Shown: positions 1-10,454 of the stretch, in pieces
How the letters are laid out: each line of letters starts with the position of its first letter
Position numbering within the stretch: position 1 is the stretch's first letter
Source: Acestrorhynchus altus
Lineage: Eukaryota; Chordata; Actinopteri; Characiformes; Acestrorhynchidae
Direction of reading: 5' to 3'
Length of the DNA: 64,000 bases
Assembly: GCA_034509495.1 (NCBI GenBank)
Contig: CM067518.1
Location: 970,430 to 1,034,429, forward strand
Translations under genes and position numbers: made by a program
Notes under the pieces: model-generated
What the model was told of the DNA's origin: nothing
Databases searched by the model: none
Seen by the model: only the letters and a program-made list of their open reading frames with translations

Positions 1-147
1 CACACACACACACAGTCAGCCTAACACACACACACACACACACCAGTCCAGCCTAACACACACACACACACACACACACAGTCAGCTAACACACACACAC
101 ACACACACACAGCCTAACACACACACACACACACACACAGTCAGCCC

Positions 148-180
<33 letters not shown>

Positions 181-319
181 CCAGCCCTAACACACACACA
201 CACACACAGTCCAGCCCTAACACACACACACACACACACACACAGTCCAGCCTAACACACACACACACACACACACAGTCCCAGCCTAACACACACACAC
301 ACACACACACAGTCAGCCC

Positions 320-360
<41 letters not shown>

Positions 361-457
361 CAGCCCCTAACACACACACACACACACAGTCCAGCCTAAC
401 ACACACACACACACACACAGTCAGCCTAACACACACACACACACACACAGTCCAGCC

Positions 458-491
<34 letters not shown>

Positions 492-600
492 AGTCCAGCC
501 TAACACACACAGTCCAGCCTAACACACACACACACAGAGTCCAGCCTAACACACACACACACACACGCGCGCGCACATACAGAGTCCCAGGCCTTTTACA
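1..600. repeat. Compound (CA)n minisatellite with a CAGTCCAGCCTAA spacer
   Basis: Runs of CA, mostly about 15 to 40 bases long, are separated by a near-constant spacer reading CAGTCCAGCCTAA or CAGTCAGCCCTAA. The block is therefore a higher-order minisatellite rather than a plain dinucleotide tract. It starts before the window edge and decays after about position 560 into degenerate spacer copies. Cysteine-valine open frames on the minus strand here are artefacts of the repeat. Confidence 0.95.
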
Positions 601-960
601 CAAAGTCCAGACTAACAGATTCCAGACTCACGTCCTCCGAACCGAGCGGACACTCACCGACACTCGGCCGAGCTGCGCTCAGAAGCGCATACTGACCGCA
701 GTGCGGGGCTCTGCGGACTCTCTTCCTCGGTCTACTCGGTGTCGGTTGGGTCTCCGGCCGGGTTCTGGTTTCCCTCGGTCCAGGCCCAGCTCCAAACAGC
801 AGCCGCGGGCGCCATGTGTTAACCTGTCGGCGATGGGCATTGTGGAAGGCGCGGCGGCTGCAGAGCTGCTGTTCTGCATGTGCGCGCAAAGCTGCGCATC
901 CCTGCGCAGTGTCTGTTTATTTACTCTAAAATGCGCAGCAGCCAACATAAACACTTAGTT
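600..960. promoter_or_regulatory. CpG-rich block with clustered TGCGCA motifs
   Basis: This segment is visibly richer in GC and CpG than its surroundings. It contains three palindromic TGCGCA hexamers within about 45 bases (893, 903 and 932). TGCGCA is the half-site of the NRF1 motif, which is common in CpG-island promoters. It lies about 1 kb upstream of the gpx7 start. It could be a distal gpx7 promoter, or the promoter of a leftward gene whose body is outside the window. Open frames exist on both strands, but none resembles a protein I recognise. Confidence 0.4.
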
Positions 961-1094
961 CTCAGTTTAATCAGCGGCGGAACAGCTGCTTATTTCATTT
1001 ATTACTTCTTTATTCACCTGAAGGAAATGTAATCTATACTGGTCCAGAGCCGAGGTGAGCAGTGGGGCTGGACGATACCACAGACTCTGTTTTC

Positions 1095-1260
1095 CATACA
1101 AAATAATACCGATATACATACACTCTTATACTAACGATAATATACAGATATACATACACTCATATACTAACGGTAATATACTGATAAATACACTCATATT
1201 AACAATAATATATAAGCGAAAATACTATCACTAACTTGTTAATTAACTGATATACATACC
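1095..1260. repeat. Degenerate A/T-rich tandem repeat
   Basis: Three to four imperfect copies of a unit of about 40 to 50 bases, built around GATATACATACACTC followed by TATACTAACG and TAATATAC. No coding potential. Confidence 0.7.
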
Positions 1261-1289
1261 TGCTCATACTAGAGGGTGAGTGTGTGTAA

Positions 1290-1705
1290 GTTGAGTTGCT
1301 AATGTATGGTTGGGTAAGTTATTGAGGAGTAGCGTGTGGGAGGTAGTGTGTAGGGGAATAGAGAGGTGTGTAGGGGTGGAGTAGATGTGTAGGAGGGGTA
1401 GGGTGTGTGGGGTGGGTAGATGTGTAGGGGTGGTGTGTGGGGTGGAAACAGGTGTGTGGAGAATAGAGGTGTGGGAGATTAGCGTGTGGGAGGTGGTGTT
1501 GGCAGGTGTGTGGGGAGGTAGGGGGTTGGCGTGTAGGAGGTGTGTGGGGGGGTAGGGGTGTGTGGGGGTGGACAGGTGTGTGGGGAGGTGGGGGGTAGTG
1601 TGTGGGGTGAGTGAGTGTGTGTGGCAGGTAGGGGTGTGTGGAAATGGTGTGTGGGGTGGGTGGGGGTGTGTGTTGGGGAGTAGGCGATAATAAGGTAGGG
1701 GGTAG
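1290..1705. repeat. Degenerate G/T-rich minisatellite
   Basis: An irregular array of GTGTGTGGGG and GGTGTGTAGGGG units. Long proline/histidine/threonine-rich open frames on the opposite strand arise from the skewed composition and are not genes. Confidence 0.85.
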
Positions 1706-1829
1706 TGTGTGAAATTGGGGCCAATGCAACCTCAGACAGATAGACAAGACAGACAGTCTTGGCGAGCGGATAAAACAGGAAGAATAAAGCTCTTTAATGC
1801 AGAAGCTTCGTTATATCATTGCTCTGTGT

Positions 1830-1971
1830 TTGTAGCTCCAGGCTGCGCGTTCTCAGCGCAGTGTTGATCTGCACAGCGCCTGCGCGGCGGCGGATGGTGA
1901 TCGGGGCGGTTCGTGCGGATCGGTGCGCGCGCATTGTGCGCAAGTCGGTGTGGGACACAGAGAGAGCGGTC
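1830..1971 (+). promoter_or_regulatory. gpx7: Probable gpx7 proximal promoter and 5' UTR
   Basis: This short GC-rich stretch immediately precedes the gpx7 start codon. It contains GCGC-rich elements (for example around 1845, 1873 and 1935) and no convincing TATA box. The frame stays open upstream of the chosen ATG but loses resemblance to the family, so it is read as untranslated. The transcription start cannot be fixed from sequence alone. Confidence 0.4.
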
Positions 1972-2133
1972 ATGATGTCCATGGCTCCGAGCGGCTTGTC
2001 CCTGCTGTCCCTGCCACTCCTGCTGCTCCTCCTGTCCTCGTCCCTCTCCCAGGCCAAACACAGAGACTTCTACAGCTTTAAGGTGGTGAACAGCAGGGGC
2101 AGGTTAGTGTCTCTGGAGAAGTACAGGGGCTCG
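1972..2133 (+). CDS. gpx7: gpx7 coding exon 1 (signal peptide and N-terminus)
   Basis: Encodes 54 residues from the ATG at 1972 through KYRGS. It ends in TCG directly before the donor GTAAGT at 2134, so the intron is phase 0. The hydrophobic run LSLLSLPLLLLLLSSSL is the signal peptide core, and DFYSFKVVNSRGRLVSLEKY begins the mature enzyme. Confidence 0.95.
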
Positions 2134-5100
2134 GTAAGTGTCCTCCAGACTGAGGACCAGGGCCGGACTGAAGAGACTGTCTGTACTTCTGCATGAAACA
2201 ACAACTGCTCTTCTGCACCAGTTTTCCCGAAACTCTGATAATAAACTAACACTGATCCCAGATCAGCCCAGTCTCTGTCTCTCTCTGTCTCTCTCTGTCT
2301 GTTTGTCTGTGTCTCTCTCTCTCTCTGCCTACGTGGCAGAGCCCCCTCTCCTCCAGCCCTCCTCGTTGTTGTGATCCAGTCCTCAAGGAATGAATCAGGT
2401 TAGTTTTCCAATAGAATGAATAGAAGGTGTTTGTTGAAGTCACTTTATAAACACTGCTGCTGTGATTCAACACTGAGACTGAAAATCACTTCTACACTTA
2501 GTTGCAGGGTTGGTTGCTTATTCAACCACTTTAGTGGTTTAAAACGGTTACAGTTACACCACAAACATTTGCAGTTTCTGTTTGGGGTTAATAAAGCATT
2601 CTGAATTTAATTCTAAATTAAACATTTATTTAGAAGTTTCAACACTGAAGCCTGTAATTACATAAGGTCTACCGCTGGAGGGCGCTGCCGGACCACAATC
2701 TATAATTCCAGACTGTAGTTCATCTGTTTCTCTGCAGACTTTGTTCTCCTCCTTTCACCCTGATCTTCAATGACCAGGACCCCACAGGACCACCACAGAG
2801 CAGCTATTATGTGGCTGCTGGAGTGTTTAAACACTGTGTCCACTCACTGTCCACTCTATCAGACAGTCCTACCGAGTGTCTCCACCTTGTAGATGTAAAG
2901 TCAGAGACGGAAGATCATCTTTTTCTGCACAGTTTGGGTTGGTCATCCTCTAGTCCTTCATCAGTGCTCACAGGACGTGGTCGGCTGGACATTTCTGGAT
3001 GGTGGACTTTTCTTGGTCCAGCAGCGACACTGAGGGGTTTAAACACTCCAGCAGCACTGCTGGGTCTGACCCACTCATACCAGCGCAACACACACTAACA
3101 CACCACCACCTTAAGAACCAGCCTCATTGCTGTGGTCATCCCATTGTGTGTGCTGTCCATTCTGTTGTATAATTCGAGAGGAGACAGGAGGCTCTGGGAA
3201 GTGGGATGGTCTAATGGATGGTCTAATGGACTGTGCATGTTTCCATAGCACACTGTTGGAGGTAGTGGACAGAAGAAAGCATGCACCAGCATGAAGGAAC
3301 TTGGGGACCTACATGAACCATGGAGAGGGAGAACCCATGGATTGTCCACCTGGTGCACTGACCCAACAGTCATGGTTGCGGACATTCAGTGAGAAGGGTG
3401 GAAAAGAGAGAGAGAGAGAGAGAATCACTTATTGTGCTCCATTAGTGAGGGCAAATAAGCAGACTAGCCTTGCTAGGCTCACTTGACCTTTCTCTGGTGG
3501 CCATGATATTGTATTTAATGTGTGTGTGTGTGTGTGTGTTTGTTTTCATACACCATCAGCACAAAAATATTCTGACACACACACCCTAAATCGGACATCT
3601 CTGTCCATTAATGAATGAAGCGGATCATGGCTGAAGTCCTGTTAACTCCACACTGAAGCGTAATCCTGCTGAATGTGATTATGGGGGCAGTAATGAATCA
3701 GAACAGGTGAAGAGGATTGGATTACTGAACGTTCAGATGTTATCCAAACAGCTGTCTGTGGGTTATCCTCTCTCAGTGTGTCGCTTCATACTTATCCTAC
3801 AGTTATTCAGTAACAGCTGTACATATTCAGTTTTCACGGTATTCAGTATGAATTATTCAATATCCACAATGAGTTCTTCAGTGTCTACTATGAACTATTG
3901 AGTATGTACCATGAATTATTCAGCATCCATTATGAGTTATTCAGTATCTACTATTAATTATTCCAAACCCATTATGGATTATTCAGCCCAGTATGAATTA
4001 TGCAGTACCGACTGAATTCTTCAGTATCTGCTATAAATGATTCAGTATCCACTGTGTATTATTCATATTTGTTCAGGAGGTGTAGAGGTTCCGAATGGTG
4101 TCCTGTGATGAACCATCCCATGCAGCTTGAATGTTCTCACTCGGTTCTGCAGATGGTGTGGTAGGGGTGGAGTGTTGATAGCGCGTCCAATAGTGTCCCA
4201 CACATTTTCAATCAGGGACAGGTCTGGAGATGAGACTGTTGAAATAGCACACACAGATTGTTGGTCGTCTCCACCAAGAAAAAGTGGGACTCGTCACTGA
4301 AGATGACCCAACACCATTGTTGACTTTGGTTCACCCTCTCTGTGGGTCACGAAGTTCTCCCAGATCCTTCATGTTGCTGGTGCATGCCGTCTTCTGTCTT
4401 CTGCTTCCAACAGAGTGCTATGATGCAAGATATGTCGATTAGACCATCCTGCTTTCTGGGCTCCTATATTGTGCCCCTCTTCTTCTCCGAGACTTCGCTA
4501 GTAAAAGATGCTCCAGCTTAACAGCAGAGAAGAGTCAGAATGCAAAGCACACACAACAGGACGACCTTATAGAGTCAGGTACAGCGATAAGGTCATCCTT
4601 GCTTACATCCCGTGCACGGACGAGCATGAACCCTGACTCATTTGCATGTCTTACGATTTCAGACCTACCCACCAACGTTCATTCCTGTCCTGCTGATTCC
4701 TATCCACTATGAATTTGTCAGGTGTCCCTGGTGGTGAACGTGGCGAGTGAGTGTGGCTTCACAGAGGATCATTACACAGATCTCCAGCAGCTTCAGAGGG
4801 ATTTCGGTCCATATCACTTTAATGTCCTCGCCTTCCCCTGCAATCAGTTTGGCCAGCAGGAGCCGGGCAGCGATAAGGAGATTGACAACTTTGTCCGGCG
4901 GGTGTACGGAGCCTCCTTTCCACTTTTCAGCAAGATTGCTGTGGTGGGGACGGGAGCCAACAATGTCTTCAAGTATCTAGCAGGTGAATACTCACACAGT
5001 ACACACACAGTACTCACACAGTACTCACACAGTCATGTGAACTAATCTGGACACCCCATGAACACCTTTCTCTTTAACGTATTTAATCATACGGACATTT

Positions 5101-7377
5101 GATCTTCATTCATAACTATAACTTCATTCATTCAAAACTGAATATCATCTAAACACAATTTGTAAAATGTAGTTAATAGAAATCTAATATTTTGTGAGAG
5201 CCAAAGAGCTCTCTGAGATTGTAGATGCAGAGGAGTCTGGGAAGGGATTTAAAAAGATCTTAGAACAATTAGAAATCAGCCATTGAGCAGGTGTCCAAAT
5301 ACTTTTGTCCATACAGTGTAGGTTAGTCATTATTCCTGTGAGTTACAGGGAGAGAGCACGCTGTGCCCAGTTGGCTGCTGCTTCTGAAATCATTTATCCG
5401 TAACATTTAATAATGATTAATAATGTCTTAAATGGTGAATTAATGATTGTTGGTTGATAAATGTAGTGCTTTTTACTGGTGAACGCGCTGTTAGATAAAG
5501 TACCCTCATGGTAAAGTGTAGCCCCCGCTGTTTTGATCTTTCTTTCAGCTTCTGTTTTCTCTGGTACCTGTGATTGCGCTGCCTTACTGTCCACAAGGAC
5601 ACAAAGACTGAGGCAGCTGTAATGAGGGGAAAAGGGATGAACACACGAGCCGGGGATCAATGGGAACATCATTACTCACTGGTTATTACGGGGATTCATT
5701 CTGATTCTCTCCACATTATCAGTCGGTGTGTGTGTGTGCTAGCGTGTGTGGGTGTGTGTGTGTGGGAGAACCTGCAGATGGGATTTGTTTGCATGTGGGT
5801 TTAACGAGTGATGATCACACACAGGAGCGGCCAAGTGAAACAAACACCTTAATTATGACCTTTCACCTTTACCCACAAACCACCGAAACTGCCATTCACT
5901 GACCGACTGACTGACCGACCAACTGACCGACCGACCGACTGACTGACTGACCGACTGACTGACTGACTGACTGACTAACTGATGTACTGACTGACTGACT
6001 GACTGACTGACTAACTGATGTACTGACTGACTGACTGACTGACTGACTGACTAACTGATGTACTGACTGACTGACTGACTGACTGACTGACTGACTGACT
6101 GATGTACTGATTGGCTGGCTGACCAACTGACCGACTGACTGATTGAGGAACTCACACTGACTGATGTACTGACTGACTGAAGCCACTGTGTTGTTATCAA
6201 TGAGCAGTACTATAGCTCAGCGATGATAAGTTACCATGGTGATGCGAGAGAGCGAGAGAGATCGAGAGAAAGAGAGAGTGAGAGAGAGAGGATGTGTAGA
6301 AGAAGGTGCCTTAATTGTTTTCCAAAGTTCTCATCACTCGTGGGTCAGAGAGGCTGAACTTGTAGAACTGTTTTTGTACTTTGATTATGTCATAATTTGA
6401 GGTACATTTTCATCATTAACCCTGCGTTTGAAGATGTGTCTGTTAGTGGATTTGCAAACAATGGCATCATAAAACCACGTGAATGTAGCTGTGCGTCTAA
6501 ATCACTGCTGCTTGCGTTGTAAGTGTATTATGGTAATGTTTCACAAACGCTTTCTTCATTCACGGCCACAGGTTCTATCCAATCTTTTCTTCACTGCATG
6601 TCACTGCAGTAACTGACATTCACCACTAGGGGGGAAACATGGTACCCTCTGTGCTGGCACATTGTGAAATGCTACCTCAGAGGCCAGCTGGGTCGTTTTC
6701 TGAGAAACCATAAAAAGATTCAAACTGGACCGCACACCTTTCATGCTGTGTATCCACATATAAAGCAGGTACACATTTCTAAAGCTCTGCCTGTTCATAT
6801 TAAATGGTTATTGTCAGATTATTGTGGACGTTCTGCCTCAAAACTGTCCCAGATGCAATTTTACAAGCCTGTTTACAACCTTTTATGAAGGGCTCTTTAA
6901 TGAGCCCAAGATCTGATTGGCTGGTTAGCAGCACACCTACCACCTTGAGAAAGAGTGTTCGGCTGATCTTTGTGACAATAAAGGATCTAATTAATTTGAG
7001 TGGAGCTGATGAAAAGGTCAAATCTGCCACAAACGATGACAGTCCCTCTGACGATGCCCTTCATATTCGGTGTGTTTTATAATAAAGTCCATCTGTGTTC
7101 AGATCAGGTCGCCTTTTGGTTCTCGGCTCGTCTGAATGAAGCAGTAACAGCCCTTATATCCCACCGATCACTGATCGACTCCTATGTCTCTCTTTTGCTT
7201 CATCTCTCTCCAGAGGCCTCGGGAAAGGAGCCAGATTGGAATTTCTGGAAGTATCTGATTGATGTAGATGGGAAGGTTGAGGGAGCCTGGGGTCCCCGAG
7301 TCTCGGTGAAGGAGATCCGGCCACAGATAGCTGAAATGGTGCGGAAACTCATCATCAAACGCAAGGAGGAGCTTTAA
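1972..7377 (+). CDS. gpx7: Glutathione peroxidase 7, three coding exons
   Basis: Joining 1972..2133, 4722..4983 and 7214..7377 gives 195 residues; human GPX7 has 187. Residues 1 to about 28 form a leucine-rich signal peptide ending near SLSQA. The thioredoxin-like peroxidase fold follows. The peroxidatic site NVASECGFT has Cys65 in place of selenocysteine, so no SECIS element is needed. FPCNQFGQQEP supplies Cys94 and Gln99, and WNFWKYL supplies Trp150 and Asn151. The last four residues, KEEL, resemble the KDEL-type ER retrieval signal; human GPX7 ends in REDL. The family reduces peroxides in the ER lumen and passes oxidising equivalents to protein disulfide isomerases. Introns are phase 0 and phase 1 with GT/AG borders. 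The start was chosen because a signal peptide follows directly; ATGs at codons 2 and 4 are alternatives. GPX8 was considered, but it carries a membrane anchor instead of a cleavable signal. Confidence 0.97.
2270..2330. repeat. CT/GTCT microsatellite
   Basis: Interrupted CTCTCTGT repeats in gpx7 intron 1, shortly after the exon 1 donor. Confidence 0.8.
2700..3115. mobile_element. Foldback element copy in gpx7 intron 1
   Basis: Belongs to the foldback family seen complete at 7450..7966. It shares the segments around CAGACTGTAGTTCATCTG, ACAGGACCACCACAGAGCAG, the CACTCCAGCAGCACTGCTG motif and the CACTAACACACCACCACC edge. The outermost terminal arms are missing and no open frame of its own is present, so it is a non-autonomous relic. 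Confidence 0.8.
3830..4060. repeat. 21-bp minisatellite, locus 1
   Basis: About ten diverged copies of a 21-bp unit whose core reads TATTCAGTATCCACTATGAA. Because 21 is divisible by three, the array yields a spurious open frame of repeating MNYSISTMNYSVS type. The same unit occurs in the opposite orientation at 23320..23757. Confidence 0.85.
4063..4620 (-). mobile_element. Tc1/mariner-like transposase relic
   Basis: The minus strand reads SSPDLSLIENVWDTIGRAI and then a PPLPHHLQNRVRTFKLHG-like stretch. This matches the region around the last catalytic acidic residue of Tc1-type transposases (SPDLNPIENVW). The upstream part is recognisable only in pieces, with stops and frame changes, so the copy is dead. 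A related relic lies in the opposite orientation at 13780..14300. Confidence 0.8.
4722..4983 (+). CDS. gpx7: gpx7 coding exon 2 (catalytic core)
   Basis: The acceptor AG at 4720..4721 is followed by GTGTCCCTG (VSL), which continues exon 1 in frame. The exon carries the catalytic NVASECGFT and the FPCNQFGQQEP motif. It ends after one base of codon 142 at the donor GTGAAT (4984). Confidence 0.97.
5045..5325. mobile_element. MITE-like Tc1-end element in gpx7 intron 2
   Basis: Opens with CTGGACACCCCATGAACACC and closes near GTGTCCAAATACTTTTGTCC followed by ATACAGTGTA. These read as diverged inverted termini of a short non-autonomous element. The left part resembles 28385..28450, beside another Tc1 relic. 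The rest of intron 2 (5330..7213) holds the GACT array and a purine-rich patch at 6245..6290, and otherwise nothing I recognise. Confidence 0.6.
5895..6180. repeat. (GACT)n-based minisatellite
   Basis: GACT tetranucleotide runs are interrupted periodically by AACTGATGTACT, giving a higher-order unit of about 50 to 56 bases repeated several times, then decaying on both sides. The serine/glutamine/valine open frame on the minus strand is a repeat artefact. Confidence 0.92.
7214..7377 (+). CDS. gpx7: gpx7 coding exon 3 (C-terminus with KEEL)
   Basis: A pyrimidine tract and CAG precede 7214. The first two bases complete a Glu codon, followed by ASGKEPDWNFWKYL. The exon ends with the basic helix RKLIIKRKEEL and TAA at 7375..7377. 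An AATAAA at 8644 is a distant, unproven polyadenylation candidate that lies beyond an inserted foldback element. Confidence 0.97.
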
Positions 7378-7449
7378 CAGAGTGCTGCCAACTTCACGAT
7401 CCCATCTGATCCCATCATACTCCCCGTCAGTCACAGACATATAGACTGA

Positions 7450-7966
7450 CTTACACCGAACAACCATAACAGTATGACCACCTCATTGTTTTTACACTAA
7501 CTGTCCAGTCTATCAGCTCCTCTGACCACACTTTGCGGTTCTATAATTCCAGACTGTAGTTGATCTGTATCTCTGCAGACTTTATTCTCCTCCTTTCACC
7601 CAGATCTTCAGTGATCAGGACCCCACAGGACCACCACAGAGCAGCTATTATGTGGGTGGTGGCTCATTCTCAGCACTGCAGTCACACTGTCATGGTGGGG
7701 GTGTGTTAGTGTGTGTTGTGCTGGTACGAGTGGATCAGAGGCAGCAGTGCTGCTGAAGTTTGTAAGCGCTGTGTCCACTCAGTGGACAGTGAGTGAACAA
7801 TGAGTGGACACAGTGCTTAAACACTCCAGCATGTCTGCTGTGTCTGATCCACGCATATCAGTGCAACACAGAGAATGACCCACCACACACATAATAGCTG
7901 GATTGTGGTGGACCATGAGTGTAGAAACAAGGAGTTGGTCATAATGTTATGGCTGATCAGTGTAAG
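7450..7966. mobile_element. Complete foldback (long inverted repeat) transposon, about 515 bp
   Basis: The two ends are long inverted repeats. The left end reads TTACACCGAACAACCATAAC and the reverse complement of the right end reads TTACACTGATCAGCCATAAC. Similarity continues through TATGACCACCTC, TTGTTT and TACACT. The arms extend inward past the paired stretches around 7620..7740 and 7790..7900, so most of the element could fold into one hairpin. It carries no gene and is non-autonomous. It lies 70 bases past the gpx7 stop codon, inside its probable 3' UTR or flank. I could not settle the target-site duplication by eye. Confidence 0.85.
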
Positions 7967-8179
7967 TCCCCCTTAAAGGAGAATCCCTAAATGATTAAAA
8001 GCCACCTTAACATAACCCTTATATTCTTTGAAGCTCTCTTAGGAAAGCTCTTAAATCTTCAGGTGGTCAGTCAGAAGAACCCTGCAATAAGAGCCCTGAA
8101 AACCTCATGAGGTTCAGTCTTCCCTTTAGGAGTACCCTAGACTGCTTCATTTCCCCCTTATTCCGAGGTGCACAGCTCC

Positions 8180-8450
8180 AGTACTGCAGGGCTGGTCTCC
8201 ACTAAAGGTTTGTGGTTGCCGTACCTGAACATACCTGATTCAGCTCATTAGAAGCAGTGGCCCACAGTATGTGTGGTGGCGTTGGTGTTGGTGTTGGGGT
8301 AGTAAACAATACATCTCACACCAGAGAATCAGCGACCACCCCACGCTACAGGATTCAGGACCCATCATCTTCACCATTTACATTTACTGATCCCTCGACT
8401 GTAACAGAGCGACCAAACCTGCTGAGCTGAATCAGGTGAGCTTGAGCAGG
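8180..8450. repeat. Palindromic dispersed repeat
   Basis: The left arm carries CCTGATTCAGCTCATTAGAA and the right arm carries CTGCTGAGCTGAATCAGGTG in inverted orientation. Related pieces occur at 17225..17420 and 37965..38035. No coding content. Confidence 0.5.
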
Positions 8451-8709
8451 AGGAGCACAAAGCTGTGCAGGAGTCTGAGCCAGCTTTGCAATCTCCAGAA
8501 GCCCCATTAGGACAGTTTTTGACTTCATGTCCCTCCTCTACCTCAACAGAACAACAAAGTAGAACAAAGAACATTGTACTTTATTGCTTTTGTTACTGTT
8601 GATAAAATATTCTGACTTTTTTTTTTTACTGTTAAAAATGTTTAATAAATTTTTTCAACAGACAGCCCCTTCTTCATTTTCCTGTAGAACCCAATATCTT
8701 GATCAGTGA

Positions 8710-8711
8710 CA

Positions 8712-8773
<62 letters not shown>
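8710..8773. repeat. (CT)n microsatellite
   Basis: An uninterrupted CT run of about 64 bases, inserted at or next to the edge of a dispersed repeat copy. Confidence 0.97.
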
Positions 8774-8776
<3 letters not shown>

Positions 8777-8905
8777 CAGTCAGAGTCTGTGGGCAGGTTG
8801 AGCATGAATACATGGACCGAGCAGTAAACATGCACTGGAAGCTCGTTATTGAAGGAGCTCCATTAAAACTTGGATTTAATTGCATTGGAAATTGGTGACC
8901 TGTAG
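8774..8905. repeat. Dispersed repeat, family B
   Basis: Contains TGATCAGTCAGAGTCTGTGG, a GGTTGAGCATGAA segment, then GAGCAGTAAACATGCACTGG. The same string of motifs recurs at 32715..32800, 46255..46690 and, inverted, at 52280..52350. Its edge has been amplified in tandem at 52331..52525 and 59820..60078. Confidence 0.75.
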
Positions 8906-9109
8906 ATGTTTTCCGAGCGACCATAAGACGTAACTGCCCACAAATGTGGGCTATAGCTTCTAAGAGTTAAAGGCCTTTGCTCAGGGGTCCATCAGTGGAC
9001 CTTGCCATGGTTATAAAGGGGTAAGTCTTGTAGTTTACGATATGTGTATCATGTCCATAGGTTATTCTGATCCTTAGTTATGAAGCCTAGAAAATGACAT
9101 GTGATGACT

Positions 9110-9800
9110 CTCAGGGCCCTTTTCCAACAACATGGAATTTATCTACCCACATCCATCCTCAAAAATAAGTTCAGGGACCTGAAAACTCAAAGGCATTTTG
9201 CCCAGCTGACAGACCTTGAGGGAGCATCATTGGACTGAGAGAAGCAGGATGGTCATTTCAACAAACTGCCCACCACCTTGATTGTTCTGACCAAGCCACC
9301 GTTGCCTTCATTTGCAGTGTTGTGAACCTGGACTGCAACTGTATCATCTTTAGTGATGAATCCAGGTTCTGTGTGGGATCCGACAACGGTCTGATTTAAG
9401 TGTTGGGACCTCATGGTGAGCGCTTCAATCCTGCCTTTGCTGTGGAGCGACACACTGCCCCAACTGCTGGTGTGATGATCTGGGGAGCCAGTGCATACGA
9501 CAGTCGGTCACCCCGACTAGTGATACGACACTAACAGGTCAGTGAAGGACATTATGTGTCATGGCAACTGTCGTTTTTCAGGAGGATAATGCTCCCACAC
9601 ACAGCAAGGGTTTTCCTGGATTCATGGTCTATCGGGCATTTATGGGAGCAGCTGGGATGCCAGCTTTGGCAACCTATGAGTGTGCAGGATCTACAGGCCC
9701 AGCTGGAACATCTGTGGGTAAATGTGCTGCAGGATTACGTACAGAACCTTTATACCTTCGTGCCCAACCGTATCTCATCTTGTATCTAGAGGCCGAAAAG
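9110..9800 (+). mobile_element. Tc1-like transposase relic
   Basis: Read across frame changes, the plus strand shows FSDESRFCVGSDNG, an RFNPAFAVERHTAPTAGVMIWG-like stretch (first DDE block) and QEDNAPTHSKGF (second block). It ends in a C-terminal part reading LEHLWVNVLQDYVQNLYTF and NRISSCI. Stop codons (for example after the DNG block) and shifts between frames make it non-functional. Confidence 0.85.
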
Positions 9801-9959
9801 GGAACTAGATACTCCTTTCAATTGTACAGTTTTCCCCAATAATCTCATCCTTTCACTCTAATACTGATCTCTTACATATATTATCATTTCATTCACACGT
9901 AGAAAGGTTCAGTCCGTTCCAACAACTCCTGATGGCTTTGCACAGACAAAGAGACACAT

Positions 9960-10150
9960 ACTTTGAAGAAAGACCTGACTACTCTCTGAACACCGGCAGT
10001 TCAGGATAATGTGCTGGCTGTAGACCAACAGCTTTTTGAATAATGCACAGCATGTTGACCCACTACGGAGCAGCGCAATCCTTTTATCAGGCACAGTTAA
10101 TAGGTTCTGCATCAACAGGCACAACAGCAAGTGCAAGAACTCGAGAAGAA
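9960..10150. repeat. Segmental duplicate, copy 1
   Basis: Shares the ordered motifs GTTCAGGATAATGTGCTGGC, CAGCAGCTTT-like text, TGACCCACTACGGAGCA, CTTTTAT and GCATCAACA with 10455..10610. The spacing is similar, and the copies are diverged by many substitutions and small gaps. Confidence 0.7.
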
Positions 10151-10454
10151 ATTCTTCAGCCGTGAAAACACTAATCATCCAGCTCTGCATGTGCGGTCCA
10201 GGGAAGGCTTTCTACTACACTTTGCATGTCATCCCCCACTCCCCAACTCATCTGAAAGGTAGTGGATGGAGAACCATCATTAAAGAGAGCACTATTCCAC
10301 TGTGTCCACGTCTGGCTTTAGGCATGGTGCCAATACAGTGCCTTAGAACATTTCTTCATGTAACACCTGCAAACGAAAAAGTATTTTATTGGGATGATTT
10401 GTGATGTGTGAATGTAACCCATACAAAGTCCCATTTGCAATTTGCCACAAGCCA

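Noticed and set aside
86..487. 133-codon cysteine-valine open frame
   Set aside because: It is the translation of a CA/GT repeat and has no protein character.
1..600. Telomere-like CCCTAA motifs
   Set aside because: CCCTAA or CCTAA occurs once per minisatellite unit and is separated by long CA runs; true telomeric DNA would be contiguous hexamers.
1319..1747. 142-codon proline/histidine/threonine-rich frame
   Set aside because: Produced by the G/T-rich minisatellite on the other strand.
5896..6186. Serine/glutamine/valine repeat protein
   Set aside because: A direct readout of the GACT array; the frame is open only because the repeat lacks stops.
1972..7377. Selenocysteine reading of the gpx catalytic codon
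   Set aside because: The catalytic codon is TGT (Cys) in the NVASECGFT motif and no in-frame TGA occurs there, so this is the cysteine-type enzyme.
9110..9800. Active transposase gene
   Set aside because: The catalytic blocks are spread across frames with stop codons between them; it is a relic.
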